38,139 nucleotides of DNA from a virus. The notes beneath the pieces were generated by a model. That model was given only the letters and a program-made list of their open reading frames with translations. It did no database searches and was not told the DNA's origin. Every line of letters begins with the position of its first letter. Position 1 is the stretch's first letter. Shown here piece by piece: positions 14,151 through 19,988 of the stretch. Made by a program: the position numbers and the translations under genes. The DNA lies in IMG/VR virus record IMGVR_UViG_3300042555_002161, positions 1 to 38,139 of that record. One strand, given 5' to 3'.

Positions 14151-14593
14151 TGACCCTCACCGACGCCATCCTCGATGTGCTCCAAGACCTCAAGCGCCGG
14201 CGGCCGCTTGATCAGGTCCCCACGCTTACGATCGATGAAGCGGCGGAGTATATTGGCGTTTCCGTTTCACAGTTCCGCGACCAGGCACCAATCCACGGGC
14301 TGCAGTCGCGCAAAGTCATGGGCCGTGTGATGTACCGCCGCGCCGATCTTGACCAATTAGTAGAGGCACTATGGCTGGATACCGTAAACGATCAAAAGGC
14401 ACGGCAGAGTACTGGGAGCTTACGTGGCGCGAGCACGGCAAGCCGTGCACACAGAGCCTCGGTCGCGTCGACAAGTTGCGAGAGTCCGAAGTCCGCGAGC
14501 TCGCACGCCGCAAAGGTCGTGAGCTTATCCTCAGCGAGCACGCCGTCGTCAAGCCGCAGCTCAGCTTCGCCGAGTGGTGCCGACAATACCTAG
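14150..14593 (+). CDS. helix-turn-helix protein, candidate excisionase, overlapping int
   Basis: The first 80 residues are a MerR/excisionase-type DNA-binding domain (LTIDEAAEYIGVSVSQFRDQ ... KVMGRVMYRRADLDQLVEAL). The frame then runs on for 223 bases inside the integrase gene, where the residues become serine-rich and look like a shadow. So either the true protein carries an unstructured tail, or an indel has removed a stop just before int (a TAG lies in another frame at 14361). Adjacent to int, so an excisionase role is plausible. Confidence 0.55.
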   Translation: MTLTDAILDVLQDLKRRRPLDQVPTLTIDEAAEYIGVSVSQFRDQAPIHGLQSRKVMGRVMYRRADLDQLVEALWLDTVNDQKARQSTGSLRGASTASRAHRASVASTSCESPKSASSHAAKVVSLSSASTPSSSRSSASPSGADNT

Positions 14594-15399
14594 AGTGGCA
14601 CGGTGCCGAGTACCCGCATTCGCACGTCCGTGTGGCGCAGATTGTCGAGCAGCATTTGCTTGAACATTTCACTGGCACGCTTGAAGGCATTTCGCAGATT
14701 GATGTGGAGCGTTACAAATTTGCGCGCACCGATGCAGGGGCCGCACCAGGCACCGTCACCAAAGAAATGCGCACGCTTAAAGCCATGCTGAACCGCGCCG
14801 TCGCACTTGGCTTGCTCGCGCGCAGCCCGGCACAGTTAGTCAAAACCCCACGCAGCCTAGACAACAAAAAAGGCTTCACCTACTTCACCGCCGATGAGCT
14901 GCAAACGATTTATCAAGATGGCTGCGTCGACGATTGGCACCGCTGGGCGTGGCAGCTATACGCCAGCACCGGCGCGCGGTTGCAAGAGCTGCTCAACCTT
15001 AAATGGGCAGACGTCGGCACCAACACCCTGCACCTGGTCAGCACAGGTGAGGAGCGCACCAAGAGCGGCGAAGGCCGCGACGTGCCTTTAATGGCCAGCG
15101 CCACCGAAGCACTGGCATTCTTTCGCACATGGGAAGGCAAGAGCGATCTCTACGTGCTGCCGCGTGTGTACCGCACCAGCCTCTCACGCATCGCGGCACG
15201 GTGCATTCGGCGGGCAAAGCTGAAGGGCAGTTTGCACACGTTTCGGCACACATTCGCCAGCAACTTGGCGCTGGATCCGCGCATACCGATTTCAGCAATC
15301 AAAGAGTGGATGGGCCACTCAACCATTCGCGTGACGGAGCAATACATGCACCTGCGCGAAGGTGTCAGCAGTGAGATTTTGAGAGGGATGCGGTTATGA
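14371..15399 (+). CDS. int: tyrosine-type integrase
   Basis: 342 residues. An N-terminal arm/core-binding region (FAEWCRQYLEWHG... TVTKEMRTLKAML) is followed by the catalytic domain with R203 (STGARLQELL), a candidate K231, H289-x-x-R292 (HTFRHTFASNLA), H316 (EWMGHSTI) and the nucleophile Y325 (TEQYMHL). It recombines attP, 360 bases downstream, with a host tRNA-Glu gene. The start ATG 14371 lies within the preceding gene; the stop overlaps the next ATG. Confidence 0.96.
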   Translation: MAGYRKRSKGTAEYWELTWREHGKPCTQSLGRVDKLRESEVRELARRKGRELILSEHAVVKPQLSFAEWCRQYLEWHGAEYPHSHVRVAQIVEQHLLEHFTGTLEGISQIDVERYKFARTDAGAAPGTVTKEMRTLKAMLNRAVALGLLARSPAQLVKTPRSLDNKKGFTYFTADELQTIYQDGCVDDWHRWAWQLYASTGARLQELLNLKWADVGTNTLHLVSTGEERTKSGEGRDVPLMASATEALAFFRTWEGKSDLYVLPRVYRTSLSRIAARCIRRAKLKGSLHTFRHTFASNLALDPRIPISAIKEWMGHSTIRVTEQYMHLREGVSSEILRGMRL

Positions 15400-15647
15400 A
15401 CACATGCGGCACATGCCGATTCTTTGGTAAGAAGGAAGACGGCACAAACTACGACGACGACCAGCACGTCAGCGGCTTACCGGCCAGCCATAGGCGTTGT
15501 GGGTTTATGCCCCATCAAGACAAATGGGATTACGAACAAGGCAAACCCAAACCACTACCCAAGGCGTTTGTCGTTGACGGCAGCGATTACTTCGCAGCTC
15601 TATGCGTCACGACCGATTGGGGATGTCCAGACTGGCGCGCAAATTAG
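15396..15647 (+). CDS. small cysteine-rich protein (83 aa)
   Basis: Overlaps the int stop by four bases. Contains CGTCRFFGKK near the start, then single cysteines around residues 35, 70 and 77 (CGFMPHQ, LCVTTDW, CPDW), compatible with a metal site. No family recognised. Last gene before attP, so translation is coupled with integrase. Confidence 0.6.
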   Translation: MNTCGTCRFFGKKEDGTNYDDDQHVSGLPASHRRCGFMPHQDKWDYEQGKPKPLPKAFVVDGSDYFAALCVTTDWGCPDWRAN

Positions 15648-15713
15648 TGCCGACATTTTGCCGCCTTTCTATGGTGAAATACGGCGAAATATGGCGTTTA
15701 AGCCATAAAGACA

Positions 15714-15739
15714 AACGGCCTGCCCGAAGGCAAGCCGTT
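15714..15739. terminator. hairpin between int operon and attP
   Basis: AACGGC-ctgcc / ggcaa-GCCGTT with a CGAA loop: 11 paired positions including one mismatch, then GATTTT. It would stop int-operon transcripts before they cross attP. Just upstream (15673-15692) is a tandem near-repeat GGTGAAATAC/GGCGAAATAT that may be an integrase arm site. Confidence 0.65.
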
Positions 15740-15757
15740 GATTTTGCTACGTATTGC

Positions 15758-15805
15758 TGGCGTCCCCACGGGGATTCGAACCCCGGTTACCGCCGTGAAA
15801 GGGCG
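15758..15805 (-). other. attP: attP core: 3' half of tRNA-Glu(UUC)
   Basis: The minus strand from 15805 to 15758 reads as a tRNA from the anticodon stem to CCA: CGCCCTTTCACGGCGG (anticodon loop CUUUCAC, anticodon UUC), variable loop, T-arm GGGGTTCGAATCCCC and acceptor end GGGGACGCCA. No 5' half is present on its upstream side (above 15805), so it is not a gene. It is the typical shared core by which a tyrosine integrase inserts into a tRNA gene and restores its 3' half. Confidence 0.9.
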
Positions 15806-15865
15806 ATCCAGCACTTTATAAATCAGGCACTTACGACAGAGTGCCGATATTTTGCTGAGGCAACC

Positions 15866-15946
15866 ATGAAAACATTGCTTACCTTTGGGCACCGCCGGCG
15901 GTGCGGGATCTGCTGCGGCTGGTTTGCCGCTGAAAAATATTTTTAG
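15866..15946 (+). CDS. possible 26-residue cysteine-rich peptide
   Basis: ATG 15866 has GAGG seven bases upstream. The peptide (MKTLLTFGHRRRCGICCGWF plus six residues) is basic and has three cysteines. It lies in the otherwise empty stretch between attP and the first accessory promoter (15648-16041 holds the terminator, attP, this frame and a promoter). It could be a chance frame. Confidence 0.2.
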   Translation: MKTLLTFGHRRRCGICCGWFAAEKYF

Positions 15947-15993
15947 TTTATTTGCAAAACGTGCTTGACACGTTCGCCAAAAGCGAACAGAAT
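15947..15993 (+). promoter_or_regulatory. accessory promoter 1 with palindrome in the spacer
   Basis: TTGACA (15965-15970), 17-bp spacer, CAGAAT (15988-15993). The spacer holds a perfect inverted repeat GTTCGC-(5)-GCGAAC (15972-15988), a natural operator for a dimeric regulator. The 25 bases 15947-15971 match 17400-17424 at 24 positions, so promoters 1 and 2 are related. Drives 16042-17387. Confidence 0.8.
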
Positions 15994-16041
15994 GCAGTCA
16001 TCGGAAGCAATCGTGCAAGCCGATACCTCTTGGAGAACACC

Positions 16042-16398
16042 ATGACTACATACTACTCCACCATCCAGTCCACCGGCTCGCGCGCCAGCTGCGGAGGCCT
16101 CGGCAGAATCAGCACACACCAAATTTCGCGCAAAGACATCGTGCGCATAGCTTTCGAGGTTTCCCAGCGCTCAGGCTGGACGGCAGAAGAGCACGTCGGC
16201 ATCAAGTTGATCGAAGCCGAAGACGGCAGCCTAAACTACGAGCGCGAGCTCACGGAAGAAGAATTGTTCCAAGCTTCGGTCGAGCGCTTGGGTGACGACG
16301 GCAAAATTTATGAGGTTTATGACCAGTCTAGCGACGTAGAAATGGCCGAGTACCGGCTCCGTTGCGAGGAATTCGGCCTTGAGCCGATTGAGGCTTAG
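16042..16398 (+). CDS. acidic small protein, candidate anti-CRISPR/anti-defence (118 aa)
   Basis: First gene after accessory promoter 1; ATG 16042 has TGGAGA upstream. The product starts MTTYYSTIQSTGSRASCGGL and is strongly acidic in its second half (ELTEEELFQASVERLGDDG): by my count about twice as many acidic as basic residues. It shares an operon with an Aca2-type repressor, the classic neighbour of anti-CRISPR genes. No known Acr is recognised in the sequence, so the function is an inference from context only. Confidence 0.55.
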   Translation: MTTYYSTIQSTGSRASCGGLGRISTHQISRKDIVRIAFEVSQRSGWTAEEHVGIKLIEAEDGSLNYERELTEEELFQASVERLGDDGKIYEVYDQSSDVEMAEYRLRCEEFGLEPIEA

Positions 16399-16408
16399 GG
16401 GAGTGCAA

Positions 16409-16594
16409 ATGCGAGCAATCAAAGGCGGTATCTACCATCTGTCCGGCAGTCTCAACGTTGCCAAAGTTGTTGTGTCAGGTTCTAAGTATGTTCGTTATGA
16501 AGTTTTTCGTGGCGGTATACGCCTGATTGAGCCCGATTGCAGGCTCAATCAATCGGACTTTTTACGGCTTTACTTTCCCGTCCTTGGCTGCTGA
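16409..16594 (+). CDS. small unknown protein of accessory operon 1 (61 aa)
   Basis: ATG 16409 with GGGGAG six to ten bases upstream, 10 bases after the preceding stop. Basic, beta-rich (IYHLSGSLNVAKVVVSGSKY). No family recognised. Candidate second anti-defence gene by position. Confidence 0.5.
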   Translation: MRAIKGGIYHLSGSLNVAKVVVSGSKYVRYEVFRGGIRLIEPDCRLNQSDFLRLYFPVLGC

Positions 16595-16654
16595 TCTACA
16601 CACGAATAGGTCTAGCATTCATTTGTTTTCGAAATCGCATAAAAGGGGGCGGCT

Positions 16655-16924
16655 ATGACACATAAAAACCGTGGCCGCATCACCGTCGCTCTTGGCGGTG
16701 CTTGGCGGATCTACACAACACGCATACCCGCCACCGGCAGAGCTATAGGCACTGTAGTCAGCAACGGCGAGACTGGCGCGCTGGTCTATATCGAGCGCAC
16801 CGGCATCTACGTCCGGTGCAATGCGGGAGCGGTTAGCTCTCTCCCGCAAAGCAAAGTTGTTGCTGCGGTCACTAAGGCTCGCATGTCCGGTCAACCGCAG
16901 AAATCGGTTAGATTGATCGGTTAA
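16655..16924 (+). CDS. small unknown protein of accessory operon 1 (89 aa)
   Basis: ATG 16655 with a strong AAGGGGGCGG upstream. Beta-rich N-terminal two thirds (RITVALGGAWRIYTTRIPAT, ALVYIERTGIYVRCNAGAV), then a basic helix (PQSKVVAAVTKARMSG). Ends one base before the Aca2-like start. Unknown; third candidate anti-defence gene. Confidence 0.55.
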   Translation: MTHKNRGRITVALGGAWRIYTTRIPATGRAIGTVVSNGETGALVYIERTGIYVRCNAGAVSSLPQSKVVAAVTKARMSGQPQKSVRLIG

Positions 16925-16925
16925 A

Positions 16926-17387
16926 ATGACCGCCACCGAACTGCAAGCGCTGCGGCGCTTGCTTTTTTTCACCCAGCAAGAGGCTGCCTCGATGATTTCA
17001 GGCACGTCTCATCGCGCCTGGCAACATTGGGAGGACGGCAAACGTGCCGTACCCGCCGACGTCGTTGAACGCATGCGGGAACTGGCTGACTGGCGCGAGC
17101 GCGCGATCGACGCGATGCTTGACGCGATCCAAGACAACATCGACGCTCACGACGGGCAGCAGCCGGAATCTATCCCGTTGGTCTGGTATTTCAATGCCGG
17201 CGATTGGAACGGCGGCCCAATCTTGTGGCGGCCACATCAATCAGCGTGCGCGGCCATGTTGGCGCTCAACGACCGCGTGCGTCTGGTGCCGTTTGACAGC
17301 GCGGCCTATGCCGCGTGGCTTGGCGACAAGGCCGACTCTAGCGAACACCGCGCCATGTGGGCTACCATCGCTCAAAAAACCCGCTGA
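16926..17387 (+). CDS. aca2: YdiL/DUF1870-type HTH regulator, Aca2-like
   Basis: 153 residues. The first 60 match the Aca2/YdiL pattern: MTATELQALRRLLFFTQQEA, then ISGTSHRAWQHWEDGKRAVP and ADVVERMRELADW. Aca2 proteins repress acr operons by binding inverted repeats in the acr promoter. Here the matching palindrome GTTCGC-N5-GCGAAC lies in the promoter of the same operon (15972-15988). The C-terminal 90 residues are longer than in usual Aca2 (about 120 total) and resemble the second domain of YdiL. It is the last gene of the operon, as is usual for aca genes. Confidence 0.72.
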   Translation: MTATELQALRRLLFFTQQEAASMISGTSHRAWQHWEDGKRAVPADVVERMRELADWRERAIDAMLDAIQDNIDAHDGQQPESIPLVWYFNAGDWNGGPILWRPHQSACAAMLALNDRVRLVPFDSAAYAAWLGDKADSSEHRAMWATIAQKTR

Positions 17388-17399
17388 TACATCCATCAT

Positions 17400-17446
17400 T
17401 TTATTTGCAAAAAGTGCTTGACACACTATCCCGATTGTGGGATAGT
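17400..17446 (+). promoter_or_regulatory. accessory promoter 2 with long palindrome
   Basis: TTGACA (17418-17423), 17-bp spacer, GATAGT (17441-17446). A perfect inverted repeat ACTATCCC-(6)-GGGATAGT (17425-17446) fills the spacer and the -10. The upstream 25 bases (17400-17424) are nearly identical to those of promoter 1, but the operator is different, so a different regulator is expected, plausibly the protein at 18031-18309. Confidence 0.82.
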
Positions 17447-17466
17447 AAACACATGGCAGCACGGTA

Positions 17467-17488
17467 CTAGATCACCGATCTGATCTAG
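17467..17488 (+). promoter_or_regulatory. hairpin in the leader of accessory operon 2
   Basis: CTAGATC/GATCTAG with an eight-base loop, between promoter 2 and ATG 17526 in an otherwise untranslated 80-base leader. It could be a second operator or an RNA control element; Aca2-type proteins are known to act on RNA as well as DNA. Confidence 0.4.
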
Positions 17489-17525
17489 CCTGACCCCGGC
17501 AGGTTGCACCGGATGGAGATGCAAA

Positions 17526-17783
17526 ATGAAAAAAGCACAATTCCCCGCAGAAATTCAAAACGCAATAGCTGCCGGATTCGTTATTGATGATTCGTTGAAC
17601 GATGTTCGCGTCACCGGCGAGTTGAGTTACTACGACCACAACGGGAATCCGGACAATCCATCGATGGTCTATAGGTTGTGGGATGATGCACCGGACGGCG
17701 AAATCGCCGGAATGCGTTTCGAGGTCTATGACGACGGCAGGGTTGAATCAGACCGAATTGATGCAAACGGCGCGATTCTCTGA
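17526..17783 (+). CDS. acidic small protein, candidate anti-defence (85 aa)
   Basis: First gene of accessory operon 2; TGGAG lies nine bases before the ATG. Very acidic (WDDAPDGEIAG, EVYDDGRVESDRID), mixed alpha/beta, starting MKKAQFPAEIQNAIAAGFVI. No family recognised. Small, acidic, and followed by an HTH gene, so it fits the profile of anti-CRISPR-type proteins; unproven. Confidence 0.55.
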   Translation: MKKAQFPAEIQNAIAAGFVIDDSLNDVRVTGELSYYDHNGNPDNPSMVYRLWDDAPDGEIAGMRFEVYDDGRVESDRIDANGAIL

Positions 17784-18034
17784 TGCGCATTTTCGCATCT
17801 CTGATGCGCCGGGCCGATGCGCTTCGGCGTGTCGAGTCCGACCCGGCCCGCGCTGAATGGTGGGCTGGGTATATTCGCGGGCTGCGTCGTGCGCACCACG
17901 GCAATAATTTCGGCACTGAGGCAGAACATCAAATGTGGCTGGATGCGGCAGACTCGACCGATACGCTCCGCGCATCGTTAGGCGCGGGCTATCGCGCCGG
18001 CCTGACGCTGACCGCAATCGATCCTCCCAAATGA
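17783..18034 (+). CDS. unknown protein of accessory operon 2 (83 aa)
   Basis: Start ATG 17783 shares a base with the previous stop (TGATG). Helical, with WWAGYIRGLRRAHHGNNFGT and a C-terminal ATLRASLGAGYRAGL-type stretch. No family recognised. Ends in an ATGA overlap with the HTH gene. Confidence 0.5.
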   Translation: MRIFASLMRRADALRRVESDPARAEWWAGYIRGLRRAHHGNNFGTEAEHQMWLDAADSTDTLRASLGAGYRAGLTLTAIDPPK

Positions 18035-18309
18035 GCGCTGCGGCCATCATTGAGTCGTGGATGCAGGTTGTCCGGTTTGAGGGCTGGACCGACACCGATT
18101 GCCTCAACGACCTCAACCGCTCAATGCGGACACGGTACACACTGTCGCGGCTCGGTGAGTGGCGCAACTGCAAACGACCGATGCCGCCGGAGGTGCGGCG
18201 GTACATGCTCGCTATAGGCATCGGCGTTTTGCTCAAAAAACACGGCATCCCTGCTGACACGTACGATGACGGCAGCAATTTTGATGCACTTGCGGATGAT
18301 TTGACGTAG
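18031..18309 (+). CDS. helix-turn-helix protein ending accessory operon 2 (Aca-like candidate)
   Basis: 92 residues from ATG 18031. Residues 24-58 read as a helix-turn-helix with the sequence LNRSMRTRYTLSRLGEWRN, then CKRPMPPEVRRYML, similar in rhythm to small phage repressors whose recognition helix precedes a W/P-rich turn (EWRNGKR.. type). It is the terminal gene of a short operon whose promoter holds a 22-bp palindrome, so autoregulation is likely. It is not the same family as the protein at 16926. Confidence 0.5.
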   Translation: MSAAAIIESWMQVVRFEGWTDTDCLNDLNRSMRTRYTLSRLGEWRNCKRPMPPEVRRYMLAIGIGVLLKKHGIPADTYDDGSNFDALADDLT

Positions 18310-18390
18310 AGGGCAAACGCGCCGATTCTAGCCCTCAACGCGCCGCGTGGGCGGCTACCATACCACCGCCGGGCTGATCGCGTCGCTACG

Positions 18391-18407
18391 GGCCGCCTGA
18401 CGCGGCC
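18391..18407. terminator. GC-rich hairpin between convergent operons
   Basis: GGCCGC-ctgac-GCGGCC without a clear U-tract, in the 102-base gap where accessory operon 2 meets the end of the lysis genes. It could end transcripts from either side. Nothing else is seen in the gap. Confidence 0.35.
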
Positions 18408-18411
18408 TACG

Positions 18412-18918
18412 CTACTTCTCCTCTAATCCGCTGGCTCGGTACCACTCCTGCCAGCCGATGAGATGGTCTCGCCATCGGTTGCAGGTTTCGTAGTTTGCGA
18501 CGACGACGCCGAGGGTTTGAGCGTTTGAAGGCTCCCAGGCGGGAAGAGCAGCTTCGCCTGCGGGCGTGGGTAGGTCTTCTGGGTTGGCGGCGCGGTTGTG
18601 CTCGCGCACCCAGTCAGGGCCAGTGCAAGTAGCGCGGCCATTGTCAGTTTCAGCATAACGGATCACCTCCTTTATAACGTCACGGTAAACAATGCGCACC
18701 TTCTCGGCGCGCGCTTCTCCTGCATCAGCAACCTTGGCGGTCTCGATGCGGGCTTTCTTTTCGTCCGCGCGGATCCGCACAACGTCTTTCACGATGGCCG
18801 TGGCCTGTTGGCCTTGTTGGTATTGCCCGCCCTTGATAAAGCCGGTGGCAAATGCGGCGGCGATCACCAGCGCGATCGCGAGCACGCGGTATGGCCATGG
18901 GATCAGCGCGGTAATCAA
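18412..18918 (-). CDS. Rz: i-spanin (Rz)
   Basis: Inner-membrane half of the spanin complex that fuses the membranes at the end of lysis. It has an N-terminal signal-anchor (WPYRVLAIALVIAAAFATGFI, residues 8-28), then a charged coiled-coil periplasmic part (IVKDVVRIRADEKKARIETA...). ATG 18918 overlaps the preceding stop. The outer-membrane partner Rz1 is encoded inside it in another frame, the standard embedded arrangement. Last gene of the late operon. Confidence 0.85.
   Translation of the reverse strand: MITALIPWPYRVLAIALVIAAAFATGFIKGGQYQQGQQATAIVKDVVRIRADEKKARIETAKVADAGEARAEKVRIVYRDVIKEVIRYAETDNGRATCTGPDWVREHNRAANPEDLPTPAGEAALPAWEPSNAQTLGVVVANYETCNRWRDHLIGWQEWYRASGLEEK
18423..18656 (-). 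CDS. Rz1: o-spanin lipoprotein (Rz1), embedded in Rz
   Basis: 77 residues, nested in the Rz gene in a different frame. Signal peptide MLKLTMAALLALALTGC with a lipobox LTGC (modified cysteine 17), then a proline-rich mature part (APPTQKTYPRPQ, LLFPPGS), as in Rz1. It anchors in the outer membrane and binds Rz across the periplasm. Confidence 0.88.
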   Translation of the reverse strand: MLKLTMAALLALALTGCASTTAPPTQKTYPRPQAKLLFPPGSLQTLKPSASSSQTTKPATDGETISSAGRSGTEPAD

Positions 18919-19355
18919 AACTGCCTCGAATTGGTAATGGTGATCTCAACCTCTTCATCCGCGTTCTCTGCCGCATCCAGCTTGGCAAAGAGCGCCTCGA
19001 ATGCCTCACGGCTGCGGCTGACACTCTCGCCGCCCAGCCCCAAAGACATGCCGGGAAGCAAGCAGCCTTCGGTGTCGGCATCGGTGTTGCCCGGGTGAAT
19101 GCGGATGCCCTCAAAGCCAGGCACACCCACGAGCAACGGCAGGTCACGCTTGAAGCGGTTGCTGTAGGTGATTTGCACTTTGTAGTTGCCGACGGGGATG
19201 GCCGTTGCGCCTTTGACCTTCCAGCTCTCGACCGGCTGGCCCTCGACTTCGCGCACCACGTCTTCAAGAATGAAGCAGAACCAATCGCCGTCGATGTAAA
19301 GGTCGCCAATCGTGCAGGTGGTGCCAGATGGTGTGCGCTCAAGTAATAGATTCAC
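18915..19355 (-). CDS. DUF5675 protein, candidate peptidoglycan enzyme/endolysin
   Basis: About 146 residues; the start is GTG 19355 (AAGGAG five bases upstream) or 19361. The DUF5675 pattern is clear: IGDLYIDGDWFCFILED, then AIPVGNYKV and GIRIHPGNTDADTEGCLL. The H...G...D...GC set resembles the active site of L,D-transpeptidase (YkuD-like) enzymes, with Cys as likely nucleophile. It sits between the holin-like genes and Rz/Rz1, exactly the endolysin position, and no lysozyme, transglycosylase or amidase of the usual kinds is present. It could act as the cell-wall-degrading enzyme; no signal peptide is visible. Confidence 0.7.
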   Translation of the reverse strand: MNLLLERTPSGTTCTIGDLYIDGDWFCFILEDVVREVEGQPVESWKVKGATAIPVGNYKVQITYSNRFKRDLPLLVGVPGFEGIRIHPGNTDADTEGCLLPGMSLGLGGESVSRSREAFEALFAKLDAAENADEEVEITITNSRQF

Positions 19356-19656
19356 GGTCACTCCTTCTATCTTTGCAGTCCCACGCTTTTGCGCGGTTGA
19401 GCATTTCTCTCAAATCGCCGCGCACCATCGCCAAGGCCACCAGGGCCAAGCCAATGTGCAGGATGATCTCCACTTCGTCGCCACCACCCCACGGCCACCA
19501 GTACGCCAGCGCGTGGCCAGCTGAACCTGCCGCAGTGAGCACAAAGCCCCAGCGTTCGCAGCCTGCCGTGTGGCGGTCTATGTGTTTGTTGATATAGAGC
19601 AGCATACACAGGCACACCATGACCAAAGCAGTGCTGTTGAGGATCTGCTCAATCAT
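19339..19656 (-). CDS. holin-like membrane protein (105 aa)
   Basis: Three hydrophobic spans: residues 8-24 (STALVMVCLCMLLYI), 38-54 (FVLTAAGSAGHALAYWW) and 62-80 (VEIILHIGLALVALAMV), then a charged tail. Size and topology fit a class I holin or antiholin. ATG 19656 overlaps the preceding stop; followed by the DUF5675 gene. Confidence 0.6.
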   Translation of the reverse strand: MIEQILNSTALVMVCLCMLLYINKHIDRHTAGCERWGFVLTAAGSAGHALAYWWPWGGGDEVEIILHIGLALVALAMVRGDLREMLNRAKAWDCKDRRSDRESIT

Positions 19657-19988
19657 TTGTCACCCCCCGCCTTGGTGGTGCCCCGCAACTTATCAAGCCA
19701 CGCCCACGGGTCGTTTGCGAACCCGCGCCAGATCGCCAGCAAGCCAGGCACGATGAACATCCCACCAATGCCGAAGATAAACGCCAGGGCGTTGTTCACG
19801 ATCGGCGGCAAGGTGTAGACCTGCATCACAAGTGATGGCCCCAGCACTGCACACACCACGCCGGCCAAGAGTGCCGCGAACATTTCTTTTTTTGTCATGG
19901 GCGGGCTGTAGCTAATGCCCAGCGCCGCGCCAACGAAGCCGAGCACGGCGGTGATCAGCTCAAAGCCGTGCCAGTTGATGTCTTTCAT
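19653..19988 (-). CDS. holin-like membrane protein (111 aa)
   Basis: Start ATG 19988 with AGAGGAG upstream. Hydrophobic spans at about 10-28 (ELITAVLGFVGAALGISY), 38-58 (MFAALLAGVVCAVLGPSLVM) and 68-92 (NNALAFIFGIGGMFIVPGLLA), with a basic C-terminal tail. Two neighbouring holin-like genes suggest a holin/antiholin pair; which is which cannot be told from sequence. Confidence 0.6.
   Translation of the reverse strand: MKDINWHGFELITAVLGFVGAALGISYSPPMTKKEMFAALLAGVVCAVLGPSLVMQVYTLPPIVNNALAFIFGIGGMFIVPGLLAIWRGFANDPWAWLDKLRGTTKAGGDK

Noticed and set aside
15758-15805. A tRNA gene
   Set aside because: Only the 3' half from the anticodon stem to CCA is present; sequence beyond 15805 has no D-arm or acceptor strand. 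It is an attachment core.
17748-18338. 196-residue minus-strand frame opposite accessory operon 2
   Set aside because: The plus-strand genes there are coupled, have a strong promoter and ribosome sites; the antisense frame has none.
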